From positions 1-64,000 of the forward strand of contig JBFFRY010000003.1 of NCBI GenBank assembly GCA_041572755.1: 64,000 bases of DNA, written 5' to 3'. Of the stretch, positions 16,226 through 25,775 are shown piece by piece. Within the stretch, counting starts at the first letter, position 1. Each line of letters opens with the position of its first letter. Position numbers and translations under genes: made by a program. The notes beneath the pieces were generated by a model. That model ran no database searches, had not been told where the DNA came from, and was given only the letters and a program-made list of their open reading frames with translations. The DNA is from JBFELU01 sp041572755 (GTDB taxonomy: Bacteria > Actinomycetota > Acidimicrobiia > Spongiisociales > UBA11373).

Positions 16226-16915
16226 ATGTGTGGGCGTTTCGTCCAGGCACAGGACCCCTCGGTCTACGCCCGGCACTTCGGTGCCGAAGCCGCCACCGAG
16301 TCGTTGAAGGCCTCCTGGAACGTGGCCCCGACCGACCGGGTCTATGCAGTGGCCGAACACGAGGAGCGTCGGCTGCTGGGAACGTTTCGCTGGGGCCTCA
16401 TCCCCTGGTGGGCCGACGACACCGGGATCGGGGCACGGCACATCAATGCCAGGGCGGAGTCGGTGGCCACCAAACCGGCGTTCCGCGCCTCGTTCGGGGG
16501 GCGTCGCTGCCTGATTCCGGCCGACGGGTTCTTCGAATGGGAGAAGCGGGCCAAGGGCAAGCTCCCGCACTACATATTCCGAAGCGACGGTGATCCGTTG
16601 GCGCTGGCCGGGCTGTGGGCCTCCTGGCGTGATCCCGAGACGGAGGAGCGTCTGGTCACCTGCACCATCATCACCACGGAGCCCAATGACCTGGTCGGCC
16701 GCCTCCACGACCGCATGCCGGTGATCCTCCCCGAAGGGGTTTGGGACCGGTGGCTGGACCGAGAATTCGACGATGTCGAAACGCTGCAGACCATGCTGGG
16801 CCCGGAGTCGGGCGGGGTGCTCGCCGAGCATCCGGTCTCGACGCTCGTCAACAGCGTCAAGAACAACTTCCCGGAGTGCGTCGAACCTCTCGAGATCGAC
16901 GACGGGGACGCCTAG
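16226..16915 (+). CDS. yedK: SRAP-family DNA-protein crosslink protein (YedK/HMCES type)
   Basis: A 229-residue SRAP protein. It starts MCGRFV; the Cys at position 2 becomes the N-terminal nucleophile once Met is removed and forms a thiazolidine crosslink with abasic sites in single-stranded DNA. Position 16226 is therefore the only chemically sensible start. Other active-site elements are HINARAES (Asn), DGFFEWEK (Glu) and AEHPVSTLVNSVKNN (His). FRWGLIPWWADD is the family W-G-L motif. Such proteins shield abasic sites at replication forks. The stop shares a CTAG with the convergent hydrolase gene. Confidence 0.92.
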   Translation: MCGRFVQAQDPSVYARHFGAEAATESLKASWNVAPTDRVYAVAEHEERRLLGTFRWGLIPWWADDTGIGARHINARAESVATKPAFRASFGGRRCLIPADGFFEWEKRAKGKLPHYIFRSDGDPLALAGLWASWRDPETEERLVTCTIITTEPNDLVGRLHDRMPVILPEGVWDRWLDREFDDVETLQTMLGPESGGVLAEHPVSTLVNSVKNNFPECVEPLEIDDGDA

Positions 16916-17802
16916 CGACCGCTGCGGAGCGGGATCGAGTGTTCCCAATCGCGCAGCAGGGTCCGCAGGGCGGCGACGAACGCCAGCGGCTGATCGAGGA
17001 TCAGATGGTGGTGTGCCTCGGGAATCGAGACGACGGGCGCGTTGCGGCCCATCAGTTCATACATGTAGGAGGCCGTGTCGGGAGGCACCACCACGCTGTG
17101 TTCCCCCCGGAGCAGCGCCACCCGGCACCGTACCGACGCCAACTGGTCCCGCAGCGCCACCATGGTGTGGCGGAACAGGTGGGGATCGAACTTCCAGGTC
17201 CAGCCGTCGGGTGTCTCGGTGAGGGAGTGGCGGGCGATGTGCTCGATGATCCACGGGCTGTCGTTGGGCTGCGGCGGAATGAGCCTGAAATGCCCCATGG
17301 CCGTCTCGAGATCGGGATAGATGCCCGGGGATCGGAACGCCCGTCCCCGGCTTCCCTCTTCGGATTCGGGATCGGGCCGCCGCACCGGGGCGTCGACGAT
17401 CACCGCTCCCGCAAGCCGATCGCCGTGGGTCGCCGCGGTCTGGATGGCGACCATCCCGCCCAGGCTGTGCCCCACCAGCACCGGGGGGCCTGGGAAACCG
17501 GCGTCCTCGGTGACCGCCATGACTTCTGCCGCCCACAACTCGTGGGAGTAGGTCTCTCGTCGTCCGCTGTCGCCGTGGCCGCTGAGATCGAGAGCGGCGA
17601 CGTGCCACTGGTGGGTGAACATGGGGGCGAGGAAGCTCCACCAATGGGCGTGGGCCGCCCCTCCGTGGATGAACACCAACCCGGGCGAGCCGATCTCTCC
17701 CCACGAGAGGTAGTTGATGGGGGCTCCGGCCACATCGATCTGATGGACGTCGTAGGGGGTGGCGAGCGCCCTGGTGAACCAATCGGGTGTCATCACGCTC
17801 AT
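16912..17802 (-). CDS. Alpha/beta-fold hydrolase
   Basis: A 296-residue alpha/beta hydrolase. The oxyanion strand is LVFIHGGAAHAHWWSF, the nucleophile elbow is VLVGHSLGGMVA (Ser), and the acid and His are in the C-terminal part (VALLRGEHSVVVPP and IPEAHHHLILDQP). The cap region between about 150 and 220 is moderate. The substrate is unknown; the fold covers esterases, lactonases and C-C hydrolases. The ATG at 17802 is chosen because the open frame upstream runs into another gene's antisense; 17793 is an alternative three codons later. Confidence 0.82.
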   Translation of the reverse strand: MSVMTPDWFTRALATPYDVHQIDVAGAPINYLSWGEIGSPGLVFIHGGAAHAHWWSFLAPMFTHQWHVAALDLSGHGDSGRRETYSHELWAAEVMAVTEDAGFPGPPVLVGHSLGGMVAIQTAATHGDRLAGAVIVDAPVRRPDPESEEGSRGRAFRSPGIYPDLETAMGHFRLIPPQPNDSPWIIEHIARHSLTETPDGWTWKFDPHLFRHTMVALRDQLASVRCRVALLRGEHSVVVPPDTASYMYELMGRNAPVVSIPEAHHHLILDQPLAFVAALRTLLRDWEHSIPLRSGR

Positions 17803-17850
17803 GATCCCATGGGCGAGGGACTCTCTCGTTGTCTGGCGCCACGGTCGGCG

Positions 17851-18048
17851 GTACGGTGCCCCGATGAGACCCGGAGAGGCACGTTCGTGTTCATGACCGA
17901 CGCGGGACGGGAGACCTTGCACCGGGCGGCGCCGCTGCACCTCGCCGGGATCGAGCATCACTTTGGCGAGCGGGTCACCGAGGCGAAGGCCGAATCGAAG
18001 GCCGGCGCCGGCCAACGAGTGTCGGCTGCACTCACCGATCGCCGCTGA
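17851..18048 (+). pseudogene. C-terminal remnant of a MarR-family regulator
   Basis: The frame reads VRCPDETRRGTFVFMTDAGR then ETLHRAAPLHLAGIEHHFGE. In MarR proteins this is the wing end (D.R....V.LTDAGR..L..A.P.H...V...F) plus the dimerisation helix. The winged-helix recognition part is missing: upstream bases in this frame belong to the antisense of the hydrolase. The tail after RVTEAKAESK departs from the family. It is probably a truncated, inactive remnant. It ends four bases before the antiporter start. Confidence 0.6.
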
Positions 18049-18052
18049 AGGC

Positions 18053-18976
18053 ATGCTGGTTTCACTGTTCTTCTTCGGGGGCGGGCTGGCGGCGCTCGGT
18101 CTCGGTGCCGATCGTTTCGTGCTCAGTGCGGCCCGCCTGTCCCGATCCTTTGGTCTCTCCCCGGTGCTGATCGGTGCGCTGGTGGTCGGGTTGGGGACCT
18201 CGGCGCCGGAACTCCTTGTCTCGGGTCTGGCCGCAGCCCGGGGTGAAGTGGAGATCGCGGTGGGAAACGTGGTCGGGTCCAACACGGCCAATCTCACCCT
18301 GGTGCTCGGGTCGACGGCCCTGCTGGCCCCGGTGATCTCGCGGGTGAAGACCATTCGGCGCGAGGGTGCGGTGATGCTGGTTGCGATGGCGGGGATGTCC
18401 TTCGCGCTGTGGAACCGCCACATCGATCGCCTCGAGGCCGGGATCCTCCTCGGAGCGATGGCCCTCGTGGTTCTGCTGATGGTTGGGTGGTCCCGGCGGG
18501 ACCCGGTGGCGGACCTCGACACGGGGGCGGGGTCGGGCAGGGTCGCCAGGGAGTTCGCCGTCGGCGTCGTGGCTCTCGCCGCCACCCTCGCCGGAGCCGA
18601 CGTCATGGTGCGCGGCGCGGTGCGCATCGCCGACGAATTGGGCATCTCGTCGGCGTTCGTCGGCCTCGTCATCGTTGCCGTGGGAACCTCCTTGCCGGAG
18701 CTGGCGACCGCAGTGGCGGCGGCACGCCGGGGCGAGACCGATCTGGTCCTGGGCAACGTCGTCGGATCGAATCTGTTCAACAGCCTGGCGGTGATGGGCA
18801 CGGCCGGCCTCATCGGTCCGGGGACCATCGGCGACGAGTTCCGTCTGGCCATGGCGATGTCGTTGGGCGCTGCGGTCCTCGCCGGAGTGTTCGTGCTCTC
18901 CGGGAAGCGCCTGAACCGAATCGAAGGTGGGCTGCTGCTGGGCGTGTTTGCGGTCTTCGTGCCGCTCGTGCTCTAG
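18053..18976 (+). CDS. Cation/calcium antiporter (CaCA superfamily, YrbG-like)
   Basis: A 307-residue, ten-helix antiporter with two inverted alpha-repeats: GLGTSAPELLVSGLAAARGE plus GNVVGSNTANLTLVLG in the first half, and AVGTSLPELATAVAAARRGE plus GNVVGSNLFNSLAVMG in the second. These repeats form the ion-binding site; acidic Glu in SAPEL and SLPEL are the ion ligands. The family exchanges Ca2+ for Na+ (with or without K+) or H+. Length matches bacterial YrbG. It follows the MarR remnant directly; whether that regulator once controlled it is speculation. Confidence 0.9.
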   Translation: MLVSLFFFGGGLAALGLGADRFVLSAARLSRSFGLSPVLIGALVVGLGTSAPELLVSGLAAARGEVEIAVGNVVGSNTANLTLVLGSTALLAPVISRVKTIRREGAVMLVAMAGMSFALWNRHIDRLEAGILLGAMALVVLLMVGWSRRDPVADLDTGAGSGRVAREFAVGVVALAATLAGADVMVRGAVRIADELGISSAFVGLVIVAVGTSLPELATAVAAARRGETDLVLGNVVGSNLFNSLAVMGTAGLIGPGTIGDEFRLAMAMSLGAAVLAGVFVLSGKRLNRIEGGLLLGVFAVFVPLVL

Positions 18977-19050
18977 CGGTACTCGACGTCTCGCAACAGG
19001 GCCCGCCGGCCGCCTCGGGGGATGTGTGCTCCCCGGGCCGGTGTATCCCG

Positions 19051-19056
19051 TACGCT
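19051..19056 (+). promoter_or_regulatory. -10 element of the WS/DGAT gene (leaderless)
   Basis: TACGCT, seven bases before the ATG at 19064. Confidence 0.5.
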
Positions 19057-19063
19057 CTGATGG

Positions 19064-20524
19064 ATGGCGAAGACCCATTACGAACGTCTGTCGTTCCTCG
19101 ACAACACGTTCCTCGTGATGGAGGGCCCCACGACGCCCATGCACGTCGGGGCAACGCTGATCTTCGAGCGTGGCCCTCTCGGCACCGAGGGTGGCGGCGT
19201 CGACATCGACCTCATTCGGCGCTTCGTGGCTGCTCGGCTCCACTACGTCCCTCGCTACCGCCAGCGGCTGCAGTTCATCCCGCTCGAGCGTCATCCGGTG
19301 TGGGTCGACGACGAGCACTTCAATCTCGAATTCCATGTGCGCCATGCGTCCCTGCCGAGGCCGGGAACCGAGGCGGAGCTCCAGGAGATGGCGGCCCGAA
19401 TCTGGTCACAGCGGCTCGACCGGGGCAAGCCGCTGTGGGAGTGCTGGGTCGTCGAAGGGCTGGAGGGCGACCGGTTCGCTCTCGTCACCAAGGTGCACCA
19501 CTGCATGATCGACGGGATGGCCGGGGTCGATCTCCTCAAGGTGATGCTGGCGCCGTCGCCCGACGACGTGGTGGGTGAGCCCGACGAGTACGAGCCGCGT
19601 CCCGCCCCCGGACCCGCCGAGCTGTTGCGCGAGGAGTTCCTCCGCCGCGTGCAGGGCCCCAGGGCGGTGGGTCGCAAGCTGCGCGAGTGGGCCGAGGAGT
19701 CGCGCGACCTCAGCACCGATCTGCAGCATCGGCTCAGGGCGATGGCCGCATCTGCCGGTTCCGGATGGTTCCAGAACGCCTCGCCGACACCTATCAACCG
19801 GCGCATCGGGCCCAACCGCCGGGTGGCGTGGTGGGACACCGATCTCGATCGCTTGAAGGACATCAAGAACGCCCTGGGCGGAACCGTCAACGACGCGGTC
19901 ATCGCCATCGTCGCCGGGGCCATGCGTCGCTACCTCGCCGACGACCAGGGCGTCGACGTGGAGGGCCTCGACTTTCGCGCCATGGTGCCGGTGAGCCTCC
20001 GCGGTGCCGATGAGGCGGGTGAGCTCGGCAACCGGATCACCATGTGGCTGGTCGATCTTCCCCTCGGCGAGAAGTCTCCGGCGGCGCGGATGCGGGCCGT
20101 TGCCGCGGAGACCCTCCACCTCAAGCAGACCGATCAGGCGCTCGGAGCGGCGATGCTCACCCGAGGGGCCTCGTGGACGCCTTCGACGATGTTGAGCCTG
20201 GCGGCCCGGGTGGCGGCGTCGGCGGCGCGCCCCTTCAATCTGACGGTGACGAACGTTCCGGGACCCCAGCTTCCCCTCTACCTGCTCGGATCCCGCATGC
20301 TCGCCAACTACCCGGTCGTGCCCCTGTGGGTGAATCACGGTCTCAGCCTGGCGCTGTTCTCCTACGACGGCCGGGTGGCGTGGTGTCTCTTCTCGGACTG
20401 GGACCTGGTGCCCGACGTCGATGCGGTGGCCGGGAGATTCGAGGAGGCGCTCGCCGAGTTGAGCCGATCGGCGGCATCGTCGCGGCGGGCCCGTGAGGCG
20501 GCCGCCCGCCGCCGACGGGGATGA
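19064..20524 (+). CDS. Wax ester synthase/diacylglycerol acyltransferase
   Basis: A 486-residue WS/DGAT enzyme that uses acyl-CoA to make triacylglycerol or wax esters, as in lipid-storing actinomycetes. It begins RLSFLDNTFLVMEGPTTPMH, the family N-terminus. The catalytic HHxxxDG motif is VHHCMIDGMAGVDLL (about residue 147). NDAVIAIVAGAMRRYL and the C-terminal VTNVPGPQLPLYLLG motifs are also family marks. The gene starts leaderless and its stop overlaps the next start (ATGA), tying it to a lipoprotein. Confidence 0.92.
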   Translation: MAKTHYERLSFLDNTFLVMEGPTTPMHVGATLIFERGPLGTEGGGVDIDLIRRFVAARLHYVPRYRQRLQFIPLERHPVWVDDEHFNLEFHVRHASLPRPGTEAELQEMAARIWSQRLDRGKPLWECWVVEGLEGDRFALVTKVHHCMIDGMAGVDLLKVMLAPSPDDVVGEPDEYEPRPAPGPAELLREEFLRRVQGPRAVGRKLREWAEESRDLSTDLQHRLRAMAASAGSGWFQNASPTPINRRIGPNRRVAWWDTDLDRLKDIKNALGGTVNDAVIAIVAGAMRRYLADDQGVDVEGLDFRAMVPVSLRGADEAGELGNRITMWLVDLPLGEKSPAARMRAVAAETLHLKQTDQALGAAMLTRGASWTPSTMLSLAARVAASAARPFNLTVTNVPGPQLPLYLLGSRMLANYPVVPLWVNHGLSLALFSYDGRVAWCLFSDWDLVPDVDAVAGRFEEALAELSRSAASSRRAREAAARRRRG

Positions 20525-21729
20525 GGAGAGCAACGGCGGCTCTGGCCGCCCTGATCGCCGCCGCCGGCTGCACCCCCGGGGCCCGGGAGGCGGCTCCCTA
20601 CGAGGGTGTGTGGGAGTCGGTCGGATACGGCTTCTATCTCGTGGTCGAAGCGGGTTCGGTCGATGTCTACGAACACACGGCCGTTTCCTGTGTGCTGATC
20701 TCGAGCGGCCCGGCCCGAGGCATCTCCGACGTTGTGACTCTCGACGACGACGGGACGCTGGTGCTGGAGGAGCGAGGGCGGGTGCTCCGGTTCGACCAAC
20801 TCGATGCGCTTGCGGAGCGCTGTACCGAGGCGGTTGACCCGAGCGACACGCTGGCCGTGGCGGCGGCCTCGGTGGAGGAGCATCATCCGTCACTGGATGA
20901 GCGCGACCCCGGGTGGGCGGCACATCGCGATGCGATCCTCTCCCGAGAAAGGACCGACCCGGCCGCGGTGCTCCACACGCTCCAGGAACTGTTGGCGCCC
21001 TTGGCGGACCCCCAACTGAGGCTGGCGACCGACGACGAGACCATTCTGCCCGGCGGCTCGTGGTCGGCGGTTCCGGAGCCGATCACGCGCCGGGAGGTTC
21101 CCAACCTCGTGGAGATGGAGGGCCTGATGTGGGGAGTCATGCCCGGAGGGCCGGGGTACCTCAGCTTCGCCCGATTGGGCGGGTCCGGAGACGCCGAGGA
21201 CGCCGAGCGGAGCCTGGCGGGCACTCTCGACCGGGCGCTGGCCGAAGTCGATCCGCCGTCCCCACTGATCATCGACCTCCGAGCCCTCAGAGACGGCACC
21301 GAGTCGGCGGCGCTGCTGGTGGCCTCGCGGTTCGTGCCCCGGGAGACATCGGTCGGCACGCGGGCGGTCCGGATCGGAGATCCCGGTGAGTTCTCGGAGC
21401 CCGTGCCGATCATGGTGCGGCCCATGCCGACCGGGACCTATCCGGGACGGATCGTCGTGATCATCGGGCCGGACACGGCCGGGCCCGGCGAGCTGCTGGC
21501 GCTGGCGCTGCAACAGGTGCCGGGGGCCGTCTTCGTGGGGGAACCGACGGCCGGTTCGCCGTCACCGATCCTGGTGCGCTCCCTGCCGAACGGCTGGTCG
21601 CTGGGCGTGCCCCATCAGCGGGTGTGGGATCCGGAGGGTCGGCTCCTCGAACTCAACGGCCTGGTTCCCGACGTGGTGGCGAGTGGCGGCGCCGCGCTGG
21701 CGGAGGCGCTCGCCCTCGCCGGGGCCTGA
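20521..21729 (+). CDS. Lipoprotein with an S41-like (tail-specific protease) domain, probably non-catalytic
   Basis: A 402-residue lipoprotein: signal peptide, then the lipobox AAAGC, lipidated at Cys about 17. The C-terminal half (about 195-385) has the crotonase-like S41 core: GGPGYLSFARLGG, PSPLIIDLRAL, PGRIVVIIGPDTAGPGELLALAL, GEPTAGSP and GLVPDVV (I quote it in pieces). The segment that normally carries the nucleophilic Ser (T-x-S-A-A/S-E) reads DTAGPGE, with no Ser, so it may bind peptides without cutting. It is coupled to the WS/DGAT gene by ATGA overlap, which hints at a role in lipid handling; that is inference. Confidence 0.7.
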   Translation: MRRATAALAALIAAAGCTPGAREAAPYEGVWESVGYGFYLVVEAGSVDVYEHTAVSCVLISSGPARGISDVVTLDDDGTLVLEERGRVLRFDQLDALAERCTEAVDPSDTLAVAAASVEEHHPSLDERDPGWAAHRDAILSRERTDPAAVLHTLQELLAPLADPQLRLATDDETILPGGSWSAVPEPITRREVPNLVEMEGLMWGVMPGGPGYLSFARLGGSGDAEDAERSLAGTLDRALAEVDPPSPLIIDLRALRDGTESAALLVASRFVPRETSVGTRAVRIGDPGEFSEPVPIMVRPMPTGTYPGRIVVIIGPDTAGPGELLALALQQVPGAVFVGEPTAGSPSPILVRSLPNGWSLGVPHQRVWDPEGRLLELNGLVPDVVASGGAALAEALALAGA

Positions 21730-23229
21730 CTACCAGGCCTCATCACCGATGGCGACCAGCACGCCCTCGAGTGTTCCCACCACGACGATCCCGTCGACCG
21801 AGATGGCCGGTGAGGACAGCACCGAGTAGCCGGTGTTGGGCTGCCACTCGCAGAAATCGGGCCCGAAGCCGGCGGGGAAGGTTCCCACGGCGGTCCCGTC
21901 ACCGACGTACACGCTCCACACGACCCTTCCCTCGGCGATGTCGACCGAGTAGAGCCCCCCGTCGTGGCGGGCGAACACCGCCTGCCCGGAGGTGACCGCC
22001 GGCGACGGCCAGTGGGGAAAACAGAAAGCTCCGGTCTCCACGGCCCAGAGGGTCTCCCCGGTGGCCAGGTCGACGCCGACCAGTTGATTCGAGTACGGCT
22101 CCCCGTAGACCAGGGTGTCGCCCACCACTGCCGGAGAGGAGCGAATGTTGCCCCAGTCGTTCTTGATCCCGGCGGCGTCCACGGCTCGCCATCGCACCGT
22201 GCCGTCGGACTTGTCGAGGGCCATGAGGGCCGGTTCCACGAATTCGGATTCTCGAACGAGCGCCACGATCACCAGGTCGTCCACCACCGTCGGTGCTGCG
22301 AACACTCGAACGGCATCGGCGTTCGGGCCCCGGCCGGAGAGGCGCTGGCGCCACAGCACCGTGCCGTCGAGCGCCACGGCGGCCGCCTCCCGGTCCTCAC
22401 CGATGACGAAGATCGTGGTCCCGTCGCTGGCGGCTCCGCCCCGGATTGGTCCCGAGACGCTCACGCCCCAGCGGCGTGCGCCGGTTCCCAGGTCGTACGC
22501 GGTGAGGTTGCCATTGCCGTCCCCGACGACGGCCATGCCCGAGATGATCAGGGGGTTCCCGAAGGCTGCCACCGCCAAGTCATCGGCCCATAGTGGCCGA
22601 CCGTCTCCCACCGCAAGGCCCCACACCCGACCCTCGTCACCGGCGACGACGACCACGCCGTCACCGTAGGCGACGCCGTTGACGTCCAATTCGGCGTCGA
22701 AGAACCATCGCTCCTCACCGGTGGCCAGATCGAGGGCGGTCACCCCGTCCCCGTCGTCCGGCTCGAACTGGGTGAACCCGGCGCTCCCCACGATCACCAG
22801 ACCCTCGGCGATGATCGGGTTGTTGAGCCATCCCTGAATGCCGACGTCGGCCTGCCACAGGACACGCGGGTTGGTGATCGTGCGGGTGACGGTGCAACCG
22901 GTTCTGCTCATCAGCCCCTGGAAGGTGGGCCAGTCGATCGCCTCCTCGGTGCAGGCCAGGACCCCGGTGGGGTTGCCGGCGAGAGTGGTCGAGGTGGGTG
23001 TGGCGGTCAGCAGCGACGGGGGTGGACCCTCGTCGCCGGCGACGCTGGGCCCGCCGTCGTCGGAGCGGGTCACCCAGGCGTAGACGGCGATCCCCAATGC
23101 GGCTACTCCGAGGATCGAGATCATCCAGATCGCCCGTCGGCTGCGCCGCCGGTCCATGAACGTCAGGTCGCGGCGCCGATCCCGAGCGGCGGCGAAGAAG
23201 CTGATGGCGTCGCGACGCCTCCGTGCCAT
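21730..23229 (-). CDS. Membrane-anchored PQQ-like beta-propeller repeat protein
   Basis: A 499-residue protein: a basic cytoplasmic N-terminus with RRDLTFMDRRRSRR, one transmembrane helix (about 33-52), then an extracytoplasmic beta-propeller. The propeller blades show the repeat VTALDLATGEERWFFD, LTAYDLGTGARRWGV, VALDGTVLWRQ, MALDKSDGTVRWRAV, VGVDLATGETLWAV and YSVDIAEGRVVWSV. No catalytic PQQ or calcium site typical of alcohol dehydrogenases is evident. It is likely a structural or binding propeller (BamB-like fold), not an enzyme. It converges with the S41-like lipoprotein with no gap. Confidence 0.85.
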   Translation of the reverse strand: MARRRRDAISFFAAARDRRRDLTFMDRRRSRRAIWMISILGVAALGIAVYAWVTRSDDGGPSVAGDEGPPPSLLTATPTSTTLAGNPTGVLACTEEAIDWPTFQGLMSRTGCTVTRTITNPRVLWQADVGIQGWLNNPIIAEGLVIVGSAGFTQFEPDDGDGVTALDLATGEERWFFDAELDVNGVAYGDGVVVVAGDEGRVWGLAVGDGRPLWADDLAVAAFGNPLIISGMAVVGDGNGNLTAYDLGTGARRWGVSVSGPIRGGAASDGTTIFVIGEDREAAAVALDGTVLWRQRLSGRGPNADAVRVFAAPTVVDDLVIVALVRESEFVEPALMALDKSDGTVRWRAVDAAGIKNDWGNIRSSPAVVGDTLVYGEPYSNQLVGVDLATGETLWAVETGAFCFPHWPSPAVTSGQAVFARHDGGLYSVDIAEGRVVWSVYVGDGTAVGTFPAGFGPDFCEWQPNTGYSVLSSPAISVDGIVVVGTLEGVLVAIGDEAW

Positions 23230-23289
23230 GTCTGCTCCGGGTGCGATTGGCCTTGAGCGTAGAGGTGGTTGGGGGACAGTGAGTGCAGT

Positions 23290-23961
23290 TCAGTCGCGGA
23301 GGTAGCGGAGACCGGTGCCCAAACCTGCTGCGGCGACCACATGCCAGGCGCCGTGCCACTGGAATACCGCGTCAGGGGAGCACCCCGGGCCGCCACCGAT
23401 CCACCAGATCACGGTACCGATCCCAAATGAGATGAAAGACGCGATCACCCAACCCGGGTCCCGCCCCTGCCGGTTCCTCCACAGGAGCGCCACCAACAGC
23501 GCGCCGAGGATCGCCGTGGCCGGCCCGAAGAGATCGCCTGCCATCACGACGAGTATCGGTGGCACGGCGGCCAGGATCGCCGCCCGAGGCCATCGTCGTG
23601 ACGCTTCACCGGCGATGACTGCGGCCAGGAGCACAACGATGGCCAGTCCGTCGAGCCGCCGCGCTGCGGGGGTCGCCAGGGCATGTGCGGCGAAGGCGGC
23701 CGCTCCGGTGGCGGCGACGGAGAGCCCGAGGAGCCCCGCACCCACGGTGGGAGCCGTGGCGATGGCGACCCAGCCGATCGCTGCGATGGCCCAGGCCGAC
23801 CACGCGGCAACGGGTTGGCGGACCGGTGCGGCACCGATGCGTTCGCAGTCGCATCCCTCGGCGATGCAGAGGGCCGGCTCTGCGGCCGGACCAAGGAAGA
23901 CCCACAGCACCGTTCCCCCGACGATGGTGAAGGCAGCGGCGATCAGAACTCGGCGGTGCAC
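23290..23961 (-). CDS. Ceramidase-like seven-helix membrane protein (CREST superfamily)
   Basis: A 223-residue protein with about seven transmembrane segments. The first loop has DCERIGAAPVRQPVAAWSAW and the end has GCSPDAVFQWHGAWHVVAAA. In alkaline ceramidases and related CREST hydrolases an early C-E-R/P with a Q-P-x-N/A-x-W-S-like stretch, and a late HxxWH, supply the zinc ligands and fold signature; here HGAWH matches. The substrate may be an amide lipid but is not shown. The GTG at 23961 is preferred because the PolX -10 element lies just beyond. An ATG at 24012 would overlap the PolX gene by 20 bases. Confidence 0.65.
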   Translation of the reverse strand: MHRRVLIAAAFTIVGGTVLWVFLGPAAEPALCIAEGCDCERIGAAPVRQPVAAWSAWAIAAIGWVAIATAPTVGAGLLGLSVAATGAAAFAAHALATPAARRLDGLAIVVLLAAVIAGEASRRWPRAAILAAVPPILVVMAGDLFGPATAILGALLVALLWRNRQGRDPGWVIASFISFGIGTVIWWIGGGPGCSPDAVFQWHGAWHVVAAAGLGTGLRYLRD

Positions 23962-23980
23962 ACCCCCATGCTGGTCGGCA

Positions 23981-23986
23981 TAACCT
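23981..23986 (+). promoter_or_regulatory. -10 element of the PolX gene (leaderless)
   Basis: TAACCT, six bases before the GTG at 23993. Confidence 0.5.
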
Positions 23987-23992
23987 GGCGGC

Positions 23993-25720
<1,728 letters not shown>

Positions 25721-25721
25721 A

Positions 25722-25763
25722 CCCCGCTTCGACGCTTCTCCCTGAGGGGGAGCGGGAGCGGGG
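25722..25763 (+). terminator. Possible hairpin between polX and the NYN gene
   Basis: CCCCGCT near 25722 can pair with AGCGGGG ending at 25763, with a smaller CTCCC/GGGAG helix inside. The end of the hairpin touches the -10 element of the next gene, so it could attenuate readthrough. No T-tract is present. Confidence 0.3.
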
Positions 25764-25769
25764 TACGCT
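25764..25769 (+). promoter_or_regulatory. -10 element of the NYN-LOTUS gene (leaderless)
   Basis: TACGCT, six bases before the ATG at 25776. Confidence 0.5.
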
Positions 25770-25775
25770 GGTCAC

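Noticed and set aside
16741..17850. Plus-strand frame across the SRAP end and the hydrolase gene
   Set aside because: It is antisense to the hydrolase. Only its last 66 codons (17851-18048) have real homology and are listed as the MarR remnant.
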